Of a stretch of 64,000 bases of DNA, positions 26,843 to 35,859 are shown one piece after another. Source of the DNA: Roseicitreum antarcticum (GTDB taxonomy: Bacteria; Pseudomonadota; Alphaproteobacteria; Rhodobacterales; Rhodobacteraceae); assembly GCF_014681765.1 (NCBI RefSeq), contig NZ_CP061498.1:3473073-3537072 (forward strand), written 5' to 3'. The notes under the pieces are model-generated. The model was given only the letters and a program-made list of their open reading frames with translations, ran no database searches and was not told the origin of the DNA. The position numbers and the translations under genes were made by a program. Every line of letters starts with the position of its first letter. Within the stretch, counting starts at the first letter, position 1.

Positions 26843-27634
26843 TTACTCGGTTACGGTCGTCGCAATTCTGCTTTCGAGCAGCTCGCTTTCGACGAGAACA
26901 TAGATGTCATTTGGTGGCGTTCTCAAGCTGTGGATCATGATTCCGGGGTCGATCCCCATCTCGATCAAGAAGCCCATTGTCGCCCCTTGGCCGCGCTGGA
27001 TGTTCTCAACAGCAAAAAACACTGGCATGTAGCCTGGTGTTTCATAGTAATGCTGATGGAGACCAACAGCGCCCGAGAGTGAAACGTGCCGTTCTACGCC
27101 TCCGGCCAAGACATATGGGCAAGAAGAAAAACATCCCATACCCGGTAAGATGCGGGTGTCGAGTTCACGGGTACGGATCAGTTGTCCGATCGCCAACGCT
27201 TCATCCACAATGCCGCCGGGACTGTTAATGGCGATGGCGTCCGGCATGCTGTCGAGGTCCGCTAAATAAGCAGCGAGCCGTCCGGCATCCCCGGCTTCAA
27301 TCGCTCCGTTCATGACAAGCAGCGTGCCAAGCTCTGGATCCTGTTCTATCATGAACTCGAGGCGAGGCGGCAGATCTTCAGGCAGGTCTATGTCTGGCCT
27401 CGTCCCGGGGTTCGAAAACTGTGGTGTCGGTCGTGTCGGGTCGTATCTGCGTACCTGATCTCCGGGCGCGACAGGCGAAGTAGGCTCTGATCCGTCGAAC
27501 ATCTGGTTGAAGTGCCACCGGGCTGCAACGTCCGTCACAATCAGAAACAGGGCGACAACGACCTGCAGAAAAAGGATAATCTTCAGACCCCGGCCAATCG
27601 TCAAATCGCTAATCTTATCCTTGAAATTTTGCAA
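26843..27634 (-). CDS. Membrane-anchored ClpP/SppA-like serine protease homologue (COG3904 type)
   Basis: 263 residues: N-terminal membrane anchor (LKIILFLQVVVALFLIVTD), a Pro-rich linker, then a crotonase/ClpP-like fold with LVMNGAIEAGDA, AIAINSPGGIVDEALAIGQL (oxyanion Gly-Gly), GCFSSCPYVLAGGVER (Ser in SSCP as likely nucleophile) and VGLHQHYY. This pattern matches secreted ClpP-like proteins of unknown substrate found in alphaproteobacteria. It follows the truncated gene at 27638 with only 3 bp between stop and start, so they were an operon. Confidence 0.75.
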   Translation of the reverse strand: MQNFKDKISDLTIGRGLKIILFLQVVVALFLIVTDVAARWHFNQMFDGSEPTSPVAPGDQVRRYDPTRPTPQFSNPGTRPDIDLPEDLPPRLEFMIEQDPELGTLLVMNGAIEAGDAGRLAAYLADLDSMPDAIAINSPGGIVDEALAIGQLIRTRELDTRILPGMGCFSSCPYVLAGGVERHVSLSGAVGLHQHYYETPGYMPVFFAVENIQRGQGATMGFLIEMGIDPGIMIHSLRTPPNDIYVLVESELLESRIATTVTE

Positions 27635-27637
27635 TGA

Positions 27638-28218
27638 TCATTCCGTCGTAGTGTTTTGGTCTTTGCTGGGCGGCGGATCATTCCGCATCCGGCGAATGAT
27701 TTCAGAATCCGCATCCCCCATCGAAGCTTCGACATCTTTCATCGCGTTGATTGCAGCCTTGAGATCGGCAAGCGTAAGCGTCTCTTCGATGCTCAGGCCA
27801 TCACGGCCATTGCGGATAGCCGCTTGGGTGACAGCGAGCATGAATACCAAGATCCCCGGTAAGAGATCGATTGCAATCGCGCCCGCCCATGACGGTACAA
27901 AATTTCCCGCATACCGAATAACCGCATCTGCACTCGAAATGGGGTTGTAGGCCGTCTCCTGCGGCGGTTCCATTTCCAATACCTGAGCGGCTGCTTGTCC
28001 TAGCGTCCGGCTGCGTTGATCGAGGGCTTCGATTACAGAGATGATCGTGGAGGATTGAGCGTCACGGACTGAGGATGTGCGCCCGTCGAGTTCTGGTAGC
28101 ACGACAGACGCTGGAAGATCATCTGCAGCGCGGGCCACCAATAATGCCACGGAATACTGGTTGAGGTTGGAAATCACACCGGCAAGTCGGACACTCTCCT
28201 CGGAAAAGGCGACAGATC
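27638..28218 (-). pseudogene. Membrane protein truncated at the phage attachment site
   Basis: A reading frame enters from the tRNA fragment (where it would read as part of a tRNA, which is an artefact) and continues as VISNLNQYSVALLVARAADD ... YAGNFVPSWAGAIAIDLLPG with one membrane span near GILVFMLAVTQAAI. The protein-like part has no credible start of its own. The 5' half of the gene was probably replaced when phage DNA recombined at the tRNA site. Family not recognised. Confidence 0.5.
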
Positions 28219-28269
28219 GCTGTTCTCCGAAGGCAGAGGTCGCAGGTTCGAATCCTGCTGGGTGCACCA
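28219..28269 (+). repeat. Phage attachment site: 3' half of tRNA-Arg(CCG) gene
   Basis: From the anticodon stem through the TPsiC arm to CCA: GCTGTTCTCCGAAGGCAG (7-nt loop CTCCGAA, anticodon CCG), then the T arm GCAGGTTCGAATCCTGC and the acceptor end TGGGTGCACCA. The D arm and 5' acceptor strand are absent upstream, so this is not a working tRNA gene. A 3' tRNA fragment 56 bp from an integrase is the standard appearance of an integrated tRNA-targeting phage (attL or attR). Confidence 0.8.
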
Positions 28270-28324
28270 ATAAAATCAATGACTTAGCCGCAATTTGGTA
28301 CATTGCCCTTTGGTTCAATGGACC

Positions 28325-29316
28325 TCAGCGCACGATTTTGAGCCGCGTGAACTCCAAGGAATCGGCGGCGGTGCGCAGGTGTTCTGGGGAATATCGGGCG
28401 TAGGTCTTCTCGGTCGTGGCCGTGTTGGTGTGGCCAAGGTACTGCGCAATCTCCGACATGGGCCTGCCCGCCTCGGCCATTCTAACGGCGGCGGTGTGGC
28501 GCAGCACGTGCGGAGACACATCCGACAGCTTCGCATTCTTCACGGCGCTGGCAAAGCCGCGCTTGATGGATTTGACGGGCTTTCCTCCCCATTCGATTAC
28601 GTGATCCGACAGCGCGGCCATGCGCGCGGATTCAAGTGCTGCGCGCAGGTGTTGTTCATCGGCACGTAGCCCGGCCTTTCTTGCGTCCTTCGCCTGTGGC
28701 CAGTCTGACTTGCCCGCGCTCGAAGTCCACCCGATCCCACGTTAATTCCAGCGCGGCAGTTACCCGCGCGGCGGTGGTCAGCATCAGGATGATTGCCAGC
28801 TTGACGTGCGGCCCGGCCTCGGCGTCGATCAAGCGGTCAGCTTCTGCCTGTGAAAGGTATCGATCGCGCGGGGCGGGCTGTTCGGGCGCTCGACTGTAGG
28901 GCGCGCGTTCGATGACCCGCATTTTCTGCGCCCAGCTCAGCACAATCCGCAGATGGTTCATGCGCGTCCAGATTGTCCCGTCATGCTTGCCGTCCACCGC
29001 CATGCGTCGATCTGGTTGCGGCAATCCTGCGATGTGATCTGATCCGGAAGGAAGTGCCGAATGCGGGCAATATCGCCTTTCCGGTGTGGCGCATCGATTC
29101 GGCAATGACCGGCCCTTGCGGTCAGATCGGTACAATTCCCAAATCTCGGCAACGGTTGCTGCGCCCGCCGGGGCGCTGGCCTCTATGATTACCTGGCGGG
29201 CTTCGGCCTCAGCTTCGCGCGCTGTTGTGGCGTTAAGACGGAAGCGCCGCCGCTGGCCACTCGTGCCATGTGACGACGAAACGCCCATTGAGACGTCCGA
29301 TTCTGTAGTCGCGCAT
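28325..29316 (-). pseudogene. int: Phage tyrosine integrase, several one-base frame breaks
   Basis: Start MRDYRIGRLNGRFVVTWHEW, then arm-binding and core-binding regions (TVAEIWELYRSDRKGRS, WTRMNHLRIVLSWAQKMRVI) and the catalytic domain. That domain has TTAARVTAALELTWDRVDFE with the first Arg, HVLRHTAAVRMAEAGRPMSE with H-x-x-R-H, and YLGHTNTATTEKTYARY with His and the nucleophilic Tyr. Pieces lie in three frames, with breaks near 29250, 29060, 28970 and 28650, each repaired by one base. It would integrate the prophage at the tRNA-Arg site 56 bp away. Confidence 0.85.
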
Positions 29317-29464
29317 TCATAAGCTCCACATGCTCTGGCCGCAGCCGTATCATGCGCCCGACGCGAAAGTGTGGCAACTCCCCCGCCTGCACATATTGCG
29401 CACCGTCTCAGCGCTGCATTCCCAGCGATCTGCGACGTGTTCGGGGTCAGGCGCGGGCGGTCAT
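29189..29464 (-). pseudogene. Excisionase-like helix-turn-helix protein, frame-broken
   Basis: Three frame pieces join as RPRLTPEHVADRWECSAETV followed by HFRVGRMIRLRPEHVE, the MerR-like winged-helix pattern of phage excisionases (a helix-turn-helix, then a strand with RxGRxxRxR). Breaks lie in CCCC and GGGG runs at about 29450 and 29385. The ATG at 29464 overlaps the TGA of the preceding methyltransferase. The 3' end is uncertain and overlaps the start of int, as is common for xis-int pairs. Confidence 0.6.
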
Positions 29465-30077
29465 TGGTAATCCTCGAACGTTCAAGGCGTTTGCGACAGG
29501 GCGGTATCCAGTGAAAGCGGGTGTTGCCGATGGGTCCTTGCCATACCAACCAGCAATATGAGGTCGCGGTGCTGCCCTTGGCGCTGAGCTTTCCTTTGTG
29601 CATCACCACGCGCTCGGTGAATTGCAGGATGTCCGTGGGCGGTGTGACGCTGAAAAGCAGATCATTGCGCCCGACGCCTTCCAGAAACGCGCTGCGAACT
29701 ATCACTGCGACGCCCTTGGTGCTGGTGCGCAAGGCGCGGGAAATGAACTGCTCGGCCAGCCGGAAGGGCGGGTTCGTGATCGTCCAGTCGGTCGGATCCT
29801 GATCCGGGCCGAACAGGTAGTCGGATTGCGGGAATCCGGCGCCATAGTCATGGATGTCGGATGCCTCGACCGCGCCAAAATATTCAGTCAGGGGCAGGAC
29901 CATATGGCCTCGGTTGGCGGCAGGTTCCCGAGCCTTGGATGTGCGCAGTATGTAGCCTTGGGCGATCAGAAGCTCACACAGCGCCCGCGTGGCCCACGGT
30001 GGGGTAGGGAAGTCGTCCAGACTGTTGTGCGGTTCACTACGCTGCTGCATTACGGCGCTGCTGCGGTTCTGGGTCAT
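29461..30077 (-). pseudogene. Phage adenine-specific DNA methyltransferase-like protein, one frame break near the end
   Basis: Starts MTQNRSSAVMQQRSEPHNSL and includes DDFPTPPWATRALCELLI (typical opening of this phage family) and the catalytic TDWTITNPPFRLAEQFI (NPPF motif). It ends TRFHWIPPCRKRLERS. The expected stop, overlapping the next ATG at 29464-29462 (ATGA), is reached only after adding one base near 29470; as read, the frame runs on into the integrase. Its role is probably phage DNA modification against restriction. Confidence 0.8.
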
Positions 30078-30349
30078 CGCTGCACCTCTGCTGGCTTCGC
30101 GCGCCTCGCCAAAATGATCCGGCCCAACTCCAACCGCGTGACCTCTACGGCACCGTGCCGCACAGCCAGCGCCCGCTTGGTCATTGCGATGTCGAAGTGT
30201 TCCCGGGTCGTACCGGCGTGCTGTATCCACCGCCTGGCGACACCGATGCGATCAGCCATCGCCAGCAGCTCGTCGGTGCTGTCCGCGATCATGTGGCACA
30301 TTTTCATGCGGCCAAACGGGGCTTGCATGTCGTCGACATAGACTGTCAT
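30074..30349 (-). CDS. DUF4031-family protein
   Basis: Starts MTVYVDDMQAPFGRMKMCHM, the signature opening of DUF4031, with ARRWIQHAGTTREHFDIAMT, where a His/Asp pair may form an active site. 91 residues. Stop and start overlap with both neighbours (ATGA). The biochemical role of the family is unknown; it occurs in phages and bacteria. Confidence 0.85.
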   Translation of the reverse strand: MTVYVDDMQAPFGRMKMCHMIADSTDELLAMADRIGVARRWIQHAGTTREHFDIAMTKRALAVRHGAVEVTRLELGRIILARRAKPAEVQR

Positions 30350-30750
30350 TCCGCTGCCTTGATCTTCTTGCAGTGAGCTATACGCGCCGCCAGCCACCCC
30401 GCGCAGACGGTGACGCGGCCTTGCGTCGGATCGGGCGGGCTGATTGATACCGACAAGCTGTCGGCGTCCAGCTTTGCGGGCAGTCCTTTGTGACAGTGGA
30501 AATACTGGCCGGATGTGATGGTCTCCGACACCTCAGCCCAGCGGAAGGGGTCGGCACGCTCTGGTGATCCCTTGCGGAAAGCGCAGTTATCGCACATGCG
30601 GGCCTCAGGCCAGTCGCGTGTTTCGGGTTCTTGAATGCGCCCACAGTCCATGCAGCCCGCGTGCTTTCCGCCGCTTGCCATCACCATGTTGCGAGACCCG
30701 CAGCCGCAGCGGCCCGCTTCGTCCCCTTCGTAGTCGCCGCGATCAGCCAT
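30346..30750 (-). CDS. Cys-rich phage protein, possible zinc ribbon
   Basis: 134 residues. Cysteine pairs CGCGS, CMDC and CDNC in the first half, plus later single Cys and His (YFHCHKG, TVCAGW), suggest one or two metal sites. Starts MADRGDYEGDEAGRCGCGSR. It overlaps the next start by ATGA. No family recognised. Confidence 0.7.
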   Translation of the reverse strand: MADRGDYEGDEAGRCGCGSRNMVMASGGKHAGCMDCGRIQEPETRDWPEARMCDNCAFRKGSPERADPFRWAEVSETITSGQYFHCHKGLPAKLDADSLSVSISPPDPTQGRVTVCAGWLAARIAHCKKIKAAE

Positions 30751-31435
30751 GTGCGGCCTCCATCTGGTCGATATTGCAACGGTGAACGGTGAAGCTGACA
30801 GCTACCACCCAAGGGTTCTGATCCCATGCGTCGGGGCCGTGCAGGCTGTTCCAGAGGTCCTCAAACCATTCTTTCGCAAAATCCCAGCCAACATGACCGA
30901 TCCCGCTTGGTCCGGTTCTTCGGCGGGGAAGTAGCCTTGTCTGTTGTCCAAGGCTCACCGCGCTTGCATCCTTCGGCCCATGCGTCCACCTCGCTGATAT
31001 CCTGCAACCGCTGCACCTGTACATCGTTGACAATCAGCGTCAGGCGGGACGCCCAGCGGGCATGTGGATGGAGGGCTTCCACGGCAGGCGATCCTTGTAG
31101 GCATCCGTTTTAGGGTCATACCAGCTATCAAATGGATCACCGTCTGCACGGTAATATGTGCTTTCAGCCTCCATCATCTCGCCACCCTCATGAGCTGCGC
31201 CGCGCAGAAACGCCTCACGCACATAGAGGCGGTCGCCGGGGGCGTAGCGCAGGGCCCATTCCTCAATGACCTCTGCGGTCAAACTGTCTCCGGTCCACCA
31301 GCGATTTCCGTCCCGAAACGCCGAACCCCAAGGCTTCGATGGCTGCGGCCTCAAAAGCCGCCGCGTCTGCGTCTTGCGACCTTCCAGCAACGCCCGAACC
31401 ATTGGCCCGCTGAATATGATTGGCTTATCAGCCAT
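30743..31435 (-). pseudogene. Phage hypothetical protein (PUA/ASCH-like), frame-broken
   Basis: Starts MADKPIIFSGPMVRALLEGR. The opening KTQTRRLLRPQP and later GDRLYVREAFLRG, WASRLTLIVNDVQVQRLQDI and WDQNPWVVAVSFTVHRCNID are typical of a phage family with an ASCH-like fold (RRxxR, W-V-RE). Two breaks, at about 31062 (one C missing in ATGCCCGCTGGG) and about 30930, split it. It overlaps the cytosine methyltransferase by 8 bp (ATGGCTGA). Confidence 0.65.
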
Positions 31436-33355
31436 GTGCGGCCTCCTGTTCAATGTTCGCTGCCAGATGGGCGCAGTTGGCACGCACGATGGCCTCAGCC
31501 AGCGGCGGGCAGACGCTGTTGCCGCAGCAACTGACCTGCACGTCCTTGGCGAAAGGCTTGAACGTCGGATCATCGGTCTCGACGCCCTGCCAAACGCCCT
31601 CGATGACGTAGTCAGCCGGAAACCCCTGCGCGTTGAACAACTCGCGGGGGGTCAGCATGCGCATGCCAATGTCGACCACCACAAAGGTCTGCCCGCCGAT
31701 TTCCAGCGTCACGAACTCGCCGCCGCCCAGGCATCGTGCGCGCGCAGGAAGTCGGCAACGGCGCGGCCTTGGCTTCATGTTCTGGCGCGAAGGGGGGCGG
31801 TGCCAGATCGGCCTGCATGTGGCCCATGCGGTCCTTGACCGTGACTGTGTGCATCGGCTCGTCGGTGCGCGCCCCGTCGCCGGTGCCGTAGTATTTGGCG
31901 AACCATGCGGCGACCGGCGTCTGGTGGCTGCCGCTGGCGGCGATGGTCGACATAGGGTCGCGCGGATCGTGGCCCGCGTTGCCATCCATTCGGGGCCCGC
32001 CGTGATGCTGGGCGAGAAACGCGGCGAAGGGTGCATGCTTTACGCTGCTGGCGACCACCGTGCCCAGCGGATCGGCCATCGGGTATTCGCGGCGGCCGCC
32101 ACTGTCGCCGTGAGCGATGCTGGCGAGATATGGGGCCAGCAACCCAAGCGGCGCTGCCCGCCCGGCTTCTTGATCCAACTGTTGGCGGTGACGGTCGGCG
32201 CTGGGTCGGCCATATCAGAACCAGTCGCGCCAGAATTGAACCGGGTGATGCTGGGCACGATCAGCGTCAGACCTGCACCGCCCGCCGTGATAGTGTGCGT
32301 CGGTTCGTCTGCGCCCTGCCATGGCTTCTGACTGTTGCGCATCGTTGCAAGAAACGCTGTCGACACGCATGCGTCGGCCTTGGCCGTCATTGTGGCCAGT
32401 GGTTCATAGCCGCCGCGCGCCCGGCTTTGCGCTGCGCGGCCACCGCAACCCACGATGCTGGGCACTACCACCGCCTTTTCGCCACGGTGCGCGCCGGTGA
32501 TGGTGCGGATCGGCTCATCGGCGGGTTCGCACCGTGCGCCGTGCGTCAGGTTGACCAAGAAGGGCGATCAGCCTCCAGCACATAGCGCCGCATGCCCCGC
32601 GCGATGCGGGCCATGTTGTTCGCCAGTGGGCGCACGGCGCGCAGACCATGCAGCGCTTTGATCTGGGGGCTGTGTCGAAGATCGAGGGACACGGCAGTGA
32701 CCAGTCGATGCACTCGGCTGCGCTGCGCCAGGCAGCAGCTTGCCGCGCTTCACAGCCGGGCTTTTGGGATCGCCGTGCGTCGGCTTCGGCCAGCGGATCG
32801 GCCTGCCGTCGCGTCGCGCCACCAGAAACCAGCGCCTGCGGATTGTCGGCGCACCATAATCGCACGCCCGCAGTTCACACCATTTGACCTTGTAGCCTGC
32901 GGCCTTGAGGCGCTTGATCCACAATTCAAAAATCTGGCCTGAGAGCTCCTTGATCGGCTGGCCGTCATTGTCGACCGGACCCCATGTCACGAACTCCTCG
33001 ACGTTCTCCATGCAGATTACGTCGGGTTTGACCTGTTCAGCCCAGTCAACCACGATCCATGCGAGGTCGCGGATATTGCGATCGCGCGGGCGCCGCCCTT
33101 GGCTTTCGAGAAGTGCTTGCAATCGGGGGATGCCCAGAGCAAGCCAACGTGCCGCCCGCCCGTCACTTCGAGCGGCTTTACATCCCAGATGTTGCTGTCC
33201 AGATGCAAGGTTTCGGGGTGGTTGGCCGCATGCAGCGCCAGTGCGGCCGCATTGTGGTTGATCGCCACATCCGGGCTGCGGCCAAGCGCCGCCTCGATGC
33301 CGGTGGATGCCCCGCCGCCGCCTGCAAAGCTGTCGATGATCATGGGGCCCATCAT
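31428..33355 (-). pseudogene. DNA cytosine-C5 methyltransferase, several frame breaks
   Basis: Motif I MIIDSFAGGGGASTGIEAAL (start), catalytic-loop variant WASPDCKHFSKAKGG (PDC instead of the usual PCQ), motif VI ICMENVEEFV, motif VIII PTIRRRWFLVARRD and motifs IX-X CGNSVCPPLAEAIVRAN. Total about 640 residues, large for the family, with a long variable region (32040-32870). Breaks occur near 33105, 32800, 32550, 32170 and 31730, consistent with single missing G or C bases. It is likely an anti-restriction enzyme of the prophage. Confidence 0.85.
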
Positions 33356-33498
33356 GTCAGCACCCATGCCCAGATCGCCGCGCCCCCCATGACGCCGGGC
33401 ACCATCCACCAGCCGCAGCCCGTGGCGCAGTCGTCCGTGCCGGTGGCGTCGATCAGCGCCTCCCAGCCGGGGATCTGCATCATGTCATTGTCCATCAT
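33352..33498 (-). CDS. Small Trp-rich phage protein
   Basis: 48 residues starting MMDNDMMQIPGWEALIDATG, with CATGCGWW and AAIWAWVLT at the end. Too short for most gene finders, but framed by perfect ATGA overlaps on both sides (stop overlaps the methyltransferase ATG, start overlaps the upstream stop), which strongly supports it. Function unknown. Confidence 0.65.
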   Translation of the reverse strand: MMDNDMMQIPGWEALIDATGTDDCATGCGWWMVPGVMGGAAIWAWVLT

Positions 33499-33764
33499 TT
33501 AAACCCCGTAAAAGTGGCATCGTGCACCCGGTACACCGTGATGAAGCCATCGGCCTCGCAGCGCGCTTCGTCGGCCAGCTTTGCTGCATGCGCTTCCTGT
33601 TCCGCGATCCGCGCGCGCATTGCACCGACACCCATGTGCGACCAGTCGGCGGGGATTTCCTGGACCCGGCGCAGGGTGATGATCTCTCCGTCAGCGGTGC
33701 GGGTCGGGGTCAGTTGGGATACCCAGCCGCTGGTGGAGTTGAGGCGTTCGCTGTAGTAGGTCAT
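33495..33764 (-). CDS. Phage hypothetical protein
   Basis: 89 residues: MTYYSERLNSTSGWVSQLTP, a central IITLRRVQEIPADWSHMGVG, and a helix rich in Ala/Glu (MRARIAEQEAHAAKLADEAR). Coupled by ATGA to both neighbours. No known domain. Confidence 0.75.
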   Translation of the reverse strand: MTYYSERLNSTSGWVSQLTPTRTADGEIITLRRVQEIPADWSHMGVGAMRARIAEQEAHAAKLADEARCEADGFITVYRVHDATFTGFK

Positions 33765-33982
33765 GGGTGCGGCTCCGGGGGGTGAGGGGTTTGATCGGAG
33801 GGAGTTTTTGGCGGCAGGCGATACACTCGCCGACCGACGCTGTTGGTGGCGTCAAGGTCGCCACGCTGTGCCATGATTTTCGCTGTGGCCGCGTATGCTG
33901 GCCATGGCAAGTGTCGCCATCGACCATCGGAAAGGACACATTTCACGGCGATCTCGCCATAGGCGGCCTCGGGATCATTCAT
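33761..33982 (-). CDS. Phage hypothetical protein
   Basis: 73 residues: MNDPEAAYGEIAVKCVLSDG leading to a short helical part and a Pro-rich tail (PPKTPSDQTPHPPEPHP). Overlaps neighbours by a few bases in the left operon. No known domain. Confidence 0.65.
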   Translation of the reverse strand: MNDPEAAYGEIAVKCVLSDGRWRHLPWPAYAATAKIMAQRGDLDATNSVGRRVYRLPPKTPSDQTPHPPEPHP

Positions 33983-34286
33983 CCCCGCCCTCCTTCAGGC
34001 GTTCAGCCGACTCTGCCGCCAGCTGCAGGAATGCCAGCGCATCGGGCGGCACGCGATCCGCGCGGATTTTTGCTTTCACCAGATCTAGGTCCGAGTGCAT
34101 CAGTAGCTCGCCATGCAGAGCGTTGCGTTCGTGCATTGTCAGATTTCGCCACTTGGCGATCAGGTAGTCACCAAACAGTATGCCGCGCGGGCTCCTGCCT
34201 TGGCGGCTGCCGATACTGAGCCCTGCACCGCGCAGCGCGGTTTCGGCGGCGCGGGTTGAGGCGAAGATGATCTTGACTTCTGTCAT
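33975..34286 (-). CDS. Phage hypothetical protein
   Basis: 103 residues: MTEVKIIFASTRAAETALRG, then an amphipathic helical region MHERNALHGELLMHSDLDLV and a charged C-terminus. Overlaps the next gene. Likely a small regulatory or DNA-associated protein; no family recognised. Confidence 0.7.
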   Translation of the reverse strand: MTEVKIIFASTRAAETALRGAGLSIGSRQGRSPRGILFGDYLIAKWRNLTMHERNALHGELLMHSDLDLVKAKIRADRVPPDALAFLQLAAESAERLKEGGDE

Positions 34287-34420
34287 GCGCCTATCTCCTT
34301 CGTGTCATGCGCAGCGCCCCGCCGAGCCATCAGCGCCGCTGCTGCCTGCGCGGCCTGTTCGGGCGTCAGGTGGCAGACTGGGTGGGTGAATGCGGGCTTG
34401 GGGGAAGGGGTCGCGGGCAT
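34283..34420 (-). CDS. Small phage protein
   Basis: 45 residues from ATG 34420: MPATPSPKPAFTHPVCHLTP, then EQAAQAAAALMARRGAAHD. The start nearly touches the stop of the GapR-like gene, and its end overlaps the next start. Supported by operon packing rather than homology. Confidence 0.5.
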   Translation of the reverse strand: MPATPSPKPAFTHPVCHLTPEQAAQAAAALMARRGAAHDTKEIGA

Positions 34421-34421
34421 G

Positions 34422-35183
34422 TCAGGCCATGCCCAGTGCGGCTTTGTACATTTCCAGCAACGCCTCTTCTTCGGCGATGTCGCCGGCGGTCCGCTTGCGC
34501 AGGGCAATCACCTTACGGATCACCTTGGGGCTGTAGCCCCGGCCTTTTGCCTCGGCCATCACCTCTTTCTGCTGATTGGCGATGTCCTTCTTCTCGGCGT
34601 CCAGATGCTCCCACCGCTCGATGAACTGGCGCAGTTCTTCGGCGGTGACGCTGTAGGCATTGTCGCGCACATCTCTGTCTGCGGGTGTCTCTTTCATCGG
34701 CACGCGCTTCTCCTTTGCAAACCGCGCGGCCATGTAGTCCTGATGGGAAAACGTGGCATCGCCCAGTCGCATGAGCGCGCCGCCGCCCAGCTTGATGCAG
34801 GACGGGTCCAGCGCCTCAATCGGATCAATTATCTTGCGGATTGCGGCGGTGATTGCCGCCGGGTCGGATGATGCGCGGATCTGATCCCAGGCGGACGCCA
34901 GAGCAGCCCAATAGGCATTGACGCCGGACATCTCGGCAACACGTGCGCGGAATTCCGGCACGCCTTCCAGCAGCACCTCGCAGCGTCTGAAATCATCTGC
35001 ATCGCCGGGATAGTCGCCATGTTGCGCACCAAAACCGCCGAGATGCGCTGCAATGGATTTCGCCGACGCCCCCTGCACACCATTACGCAAAAAGACATAT
35101 GTGACGTTGTCTTCAGCCTCTGCTGATGATGCGGGCTTCACATCTGGCTCAGCTATTGCTGCAGGATTGGGCCGTTTCACCAT
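34422..35183 (-). CDS. GapR-like (DUF2312) DNA-binding protein with long N-terminal extension
   Basis: 253 residues from MVKRPNPAAIAEPD. The last ~80 residues match GapR: SVTAEELRQFIERWEHLDAE, AEAKGRGYSPKVIRKVIALR and EEALLEMYKAALGM. GapR is an alphaproteobacterial protein that binds overtwisted DNA ahead of replication forks and RNA polymerase. Chromosomal GapR is ~90 residues. Here ~170 extra residues (YVFLRNGVQGASAKSIAAHL, FRRCEVLLEGVPEFRARVAE) precede it, with no domain I recognise. In a phage it may aid replication or compete with host GapR. The upstream in-frame extension to 35447 is Pro/Arg-rich and not credible. Confidence 0.8.
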   Translation of the reverse strand: MVKRPNPAAIAEPDVKPASSAEAEDNVTYVFLRNGVQGASAKSIAAHLGGFGAQHGDYPGDADDFRRCEVLLEGVPEFRARVAEMSGVNAYWAALASAWDQIRASSDPAAITAAIRKIIDPIEALDPSCIKLGGGALMRLGDATFSHQDYMAARFAKEKRVPMKETPADRDVRDNAYSVTAEELRQFIERWEHLDAEKKDIANQQKEVMAEAKGRGYSPKVIRKVIALRKRTAGDIAEEEALLEMYKAALGMA

Positions 35184-35193
35184 TATAGGTCTC

Positions 35194-35478
35194 CTATGGT
35201 CTGGGGCTGGCCAATTTGCCCGCCCACGCGTCGAACGCGGTGCGCAGGTTGGCGAGTTTGCGGGCGGCTTTGGGGTCAGTATTGAGTTCGCGCCGGGATT
35301 TGACGTCGCAGTGCATGCGCAGGTATTGCGCCGCCGCAGACGCACTGAACTGGTGGCCCGGGGCCTTGCAGCACGCTGCGGCGAACCGTTGGAATCGTGC
35401 GTCGTTGCACAAGATGCCCGCCTGTTGGGCCGGTGGCATGTCGGCAATGCGATGTCGCGTCTTGGCGGGGTCTGGCAT
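35194..35478 (-). CDS. Phage hypothetical protein
   Basis: 94 residues: MPDPAKTRHRIADMPPAQQA, then FQRFAAACCKAPGHQFSASA and an AAQYLRMHCDVKSRREL helix. The pattern is recurrent in Rhodobacteraceae prophages, as I recall. Function unknown. Confidence 0.7.
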   Translation of the reverse strand: MPDPAKTRHRIADMPPAQQAGILCNDARFQRFAAACCKAPGHQFSASAAAQYLRMHCDVKSRRELNTDPKAARKLANLRTAFDAWAGKLASPRP

Positions 35479-35489
35479 TGGCGCGGCCC

Positions 35490-35633
35490 CTAGACGTATT
35501 GCAAAAACGACAGAAGCGCGGCGGCGGCTGCGACGTTGGTCAGCATCATCAGCGCCCTGACCGTGGCGCGCGCAGTTTCGGCAGCCCGGTCGCGGCGGAT
35601 CTGGCGGCGGTTGATGTGTGTGAAATCAACCAC
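35490..35633 (-). CDS. Small membrane protein with GTG start
   Basis: 47 residues, VVDFTHINRRQIRRDRAAET followed by one hydrophobic span (MMLTNVAAAAALLSFLQYV). The start overlaps the stop of the preceding gene (35626). A basic N-terminus followed by a membrane helix suggests an inner-membrane anchored peptide. No family recognised. Confidence 0.5.
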   Translation of the reverse strand: MVDFTHINRRQIRRDRAAETARATVRALMMLTNVAAAAALLSFLQYV

Positions 35634-35859
35634 GGCGGGCCACCTCGCGCAGCAGGGCGGCGCGTGCGTTCGCGCGATGTTCGGGGTTGGGCGCGCTGCG
35701 CGCTGTGCGACGCAACATCCGCAGCCGGGCGGCGCGTGCCAGCGCCAAAGCCATCGGGCTGGGCGGGCGCGTCGGGCGCTTGATCACCGGGGCGGCGTCT
35801 GGCGTGCGGGGGGTGGGCCGGAACATCGGGGCCGGGGCTGGCGATGGCTTGCCCGTCAT
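35626..35859 (-). CDS. Arg/Pro-rich phage protein
   Basis: 77 residues, strongly basic, Pro-rich first half (PAPAPMFRPTPRTPDAAPVI) and Arg/Ala-rich helical second half (ALARAARLRMLRRTARSAP). Overlaps both neighbours. Possibly nucleic-acid binding; low complexity makes it uncertain. Confidence 0.5.
   Translation of the reverse strand: MTGKPSPAPAPMFRPTPRTPDAAPVIKRPTRPPSPMALALARAARLRMLRRTARSAPNPEHRANARAALLREVARRG

Noticed and set aside
28216..28269. A complete tRNA-Arg gene
   Set aside because: The D arm and 5' acceptor strand are not found upstream; only the anticodon arm to CCA is present.
28219..28318. N-terminal residues LVHPAGFEPATSAFGEQRS of a minus-strand frame
   Set aside because: This is the reverse strand of a tRNA 3' end read as protein, a well-known artefact. 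The true gene starts elsewhere or is truncated.
28656..30230. A 524-codon frame that reads as a methyltransferase fused to an integrase
   Set aside because: It is three genes joined by missing bases. Overlapping stop/start pairs (30074-30077 and 29461-29464) mark the real boundaries, and the excisionase-like sequence lies between in other frames.
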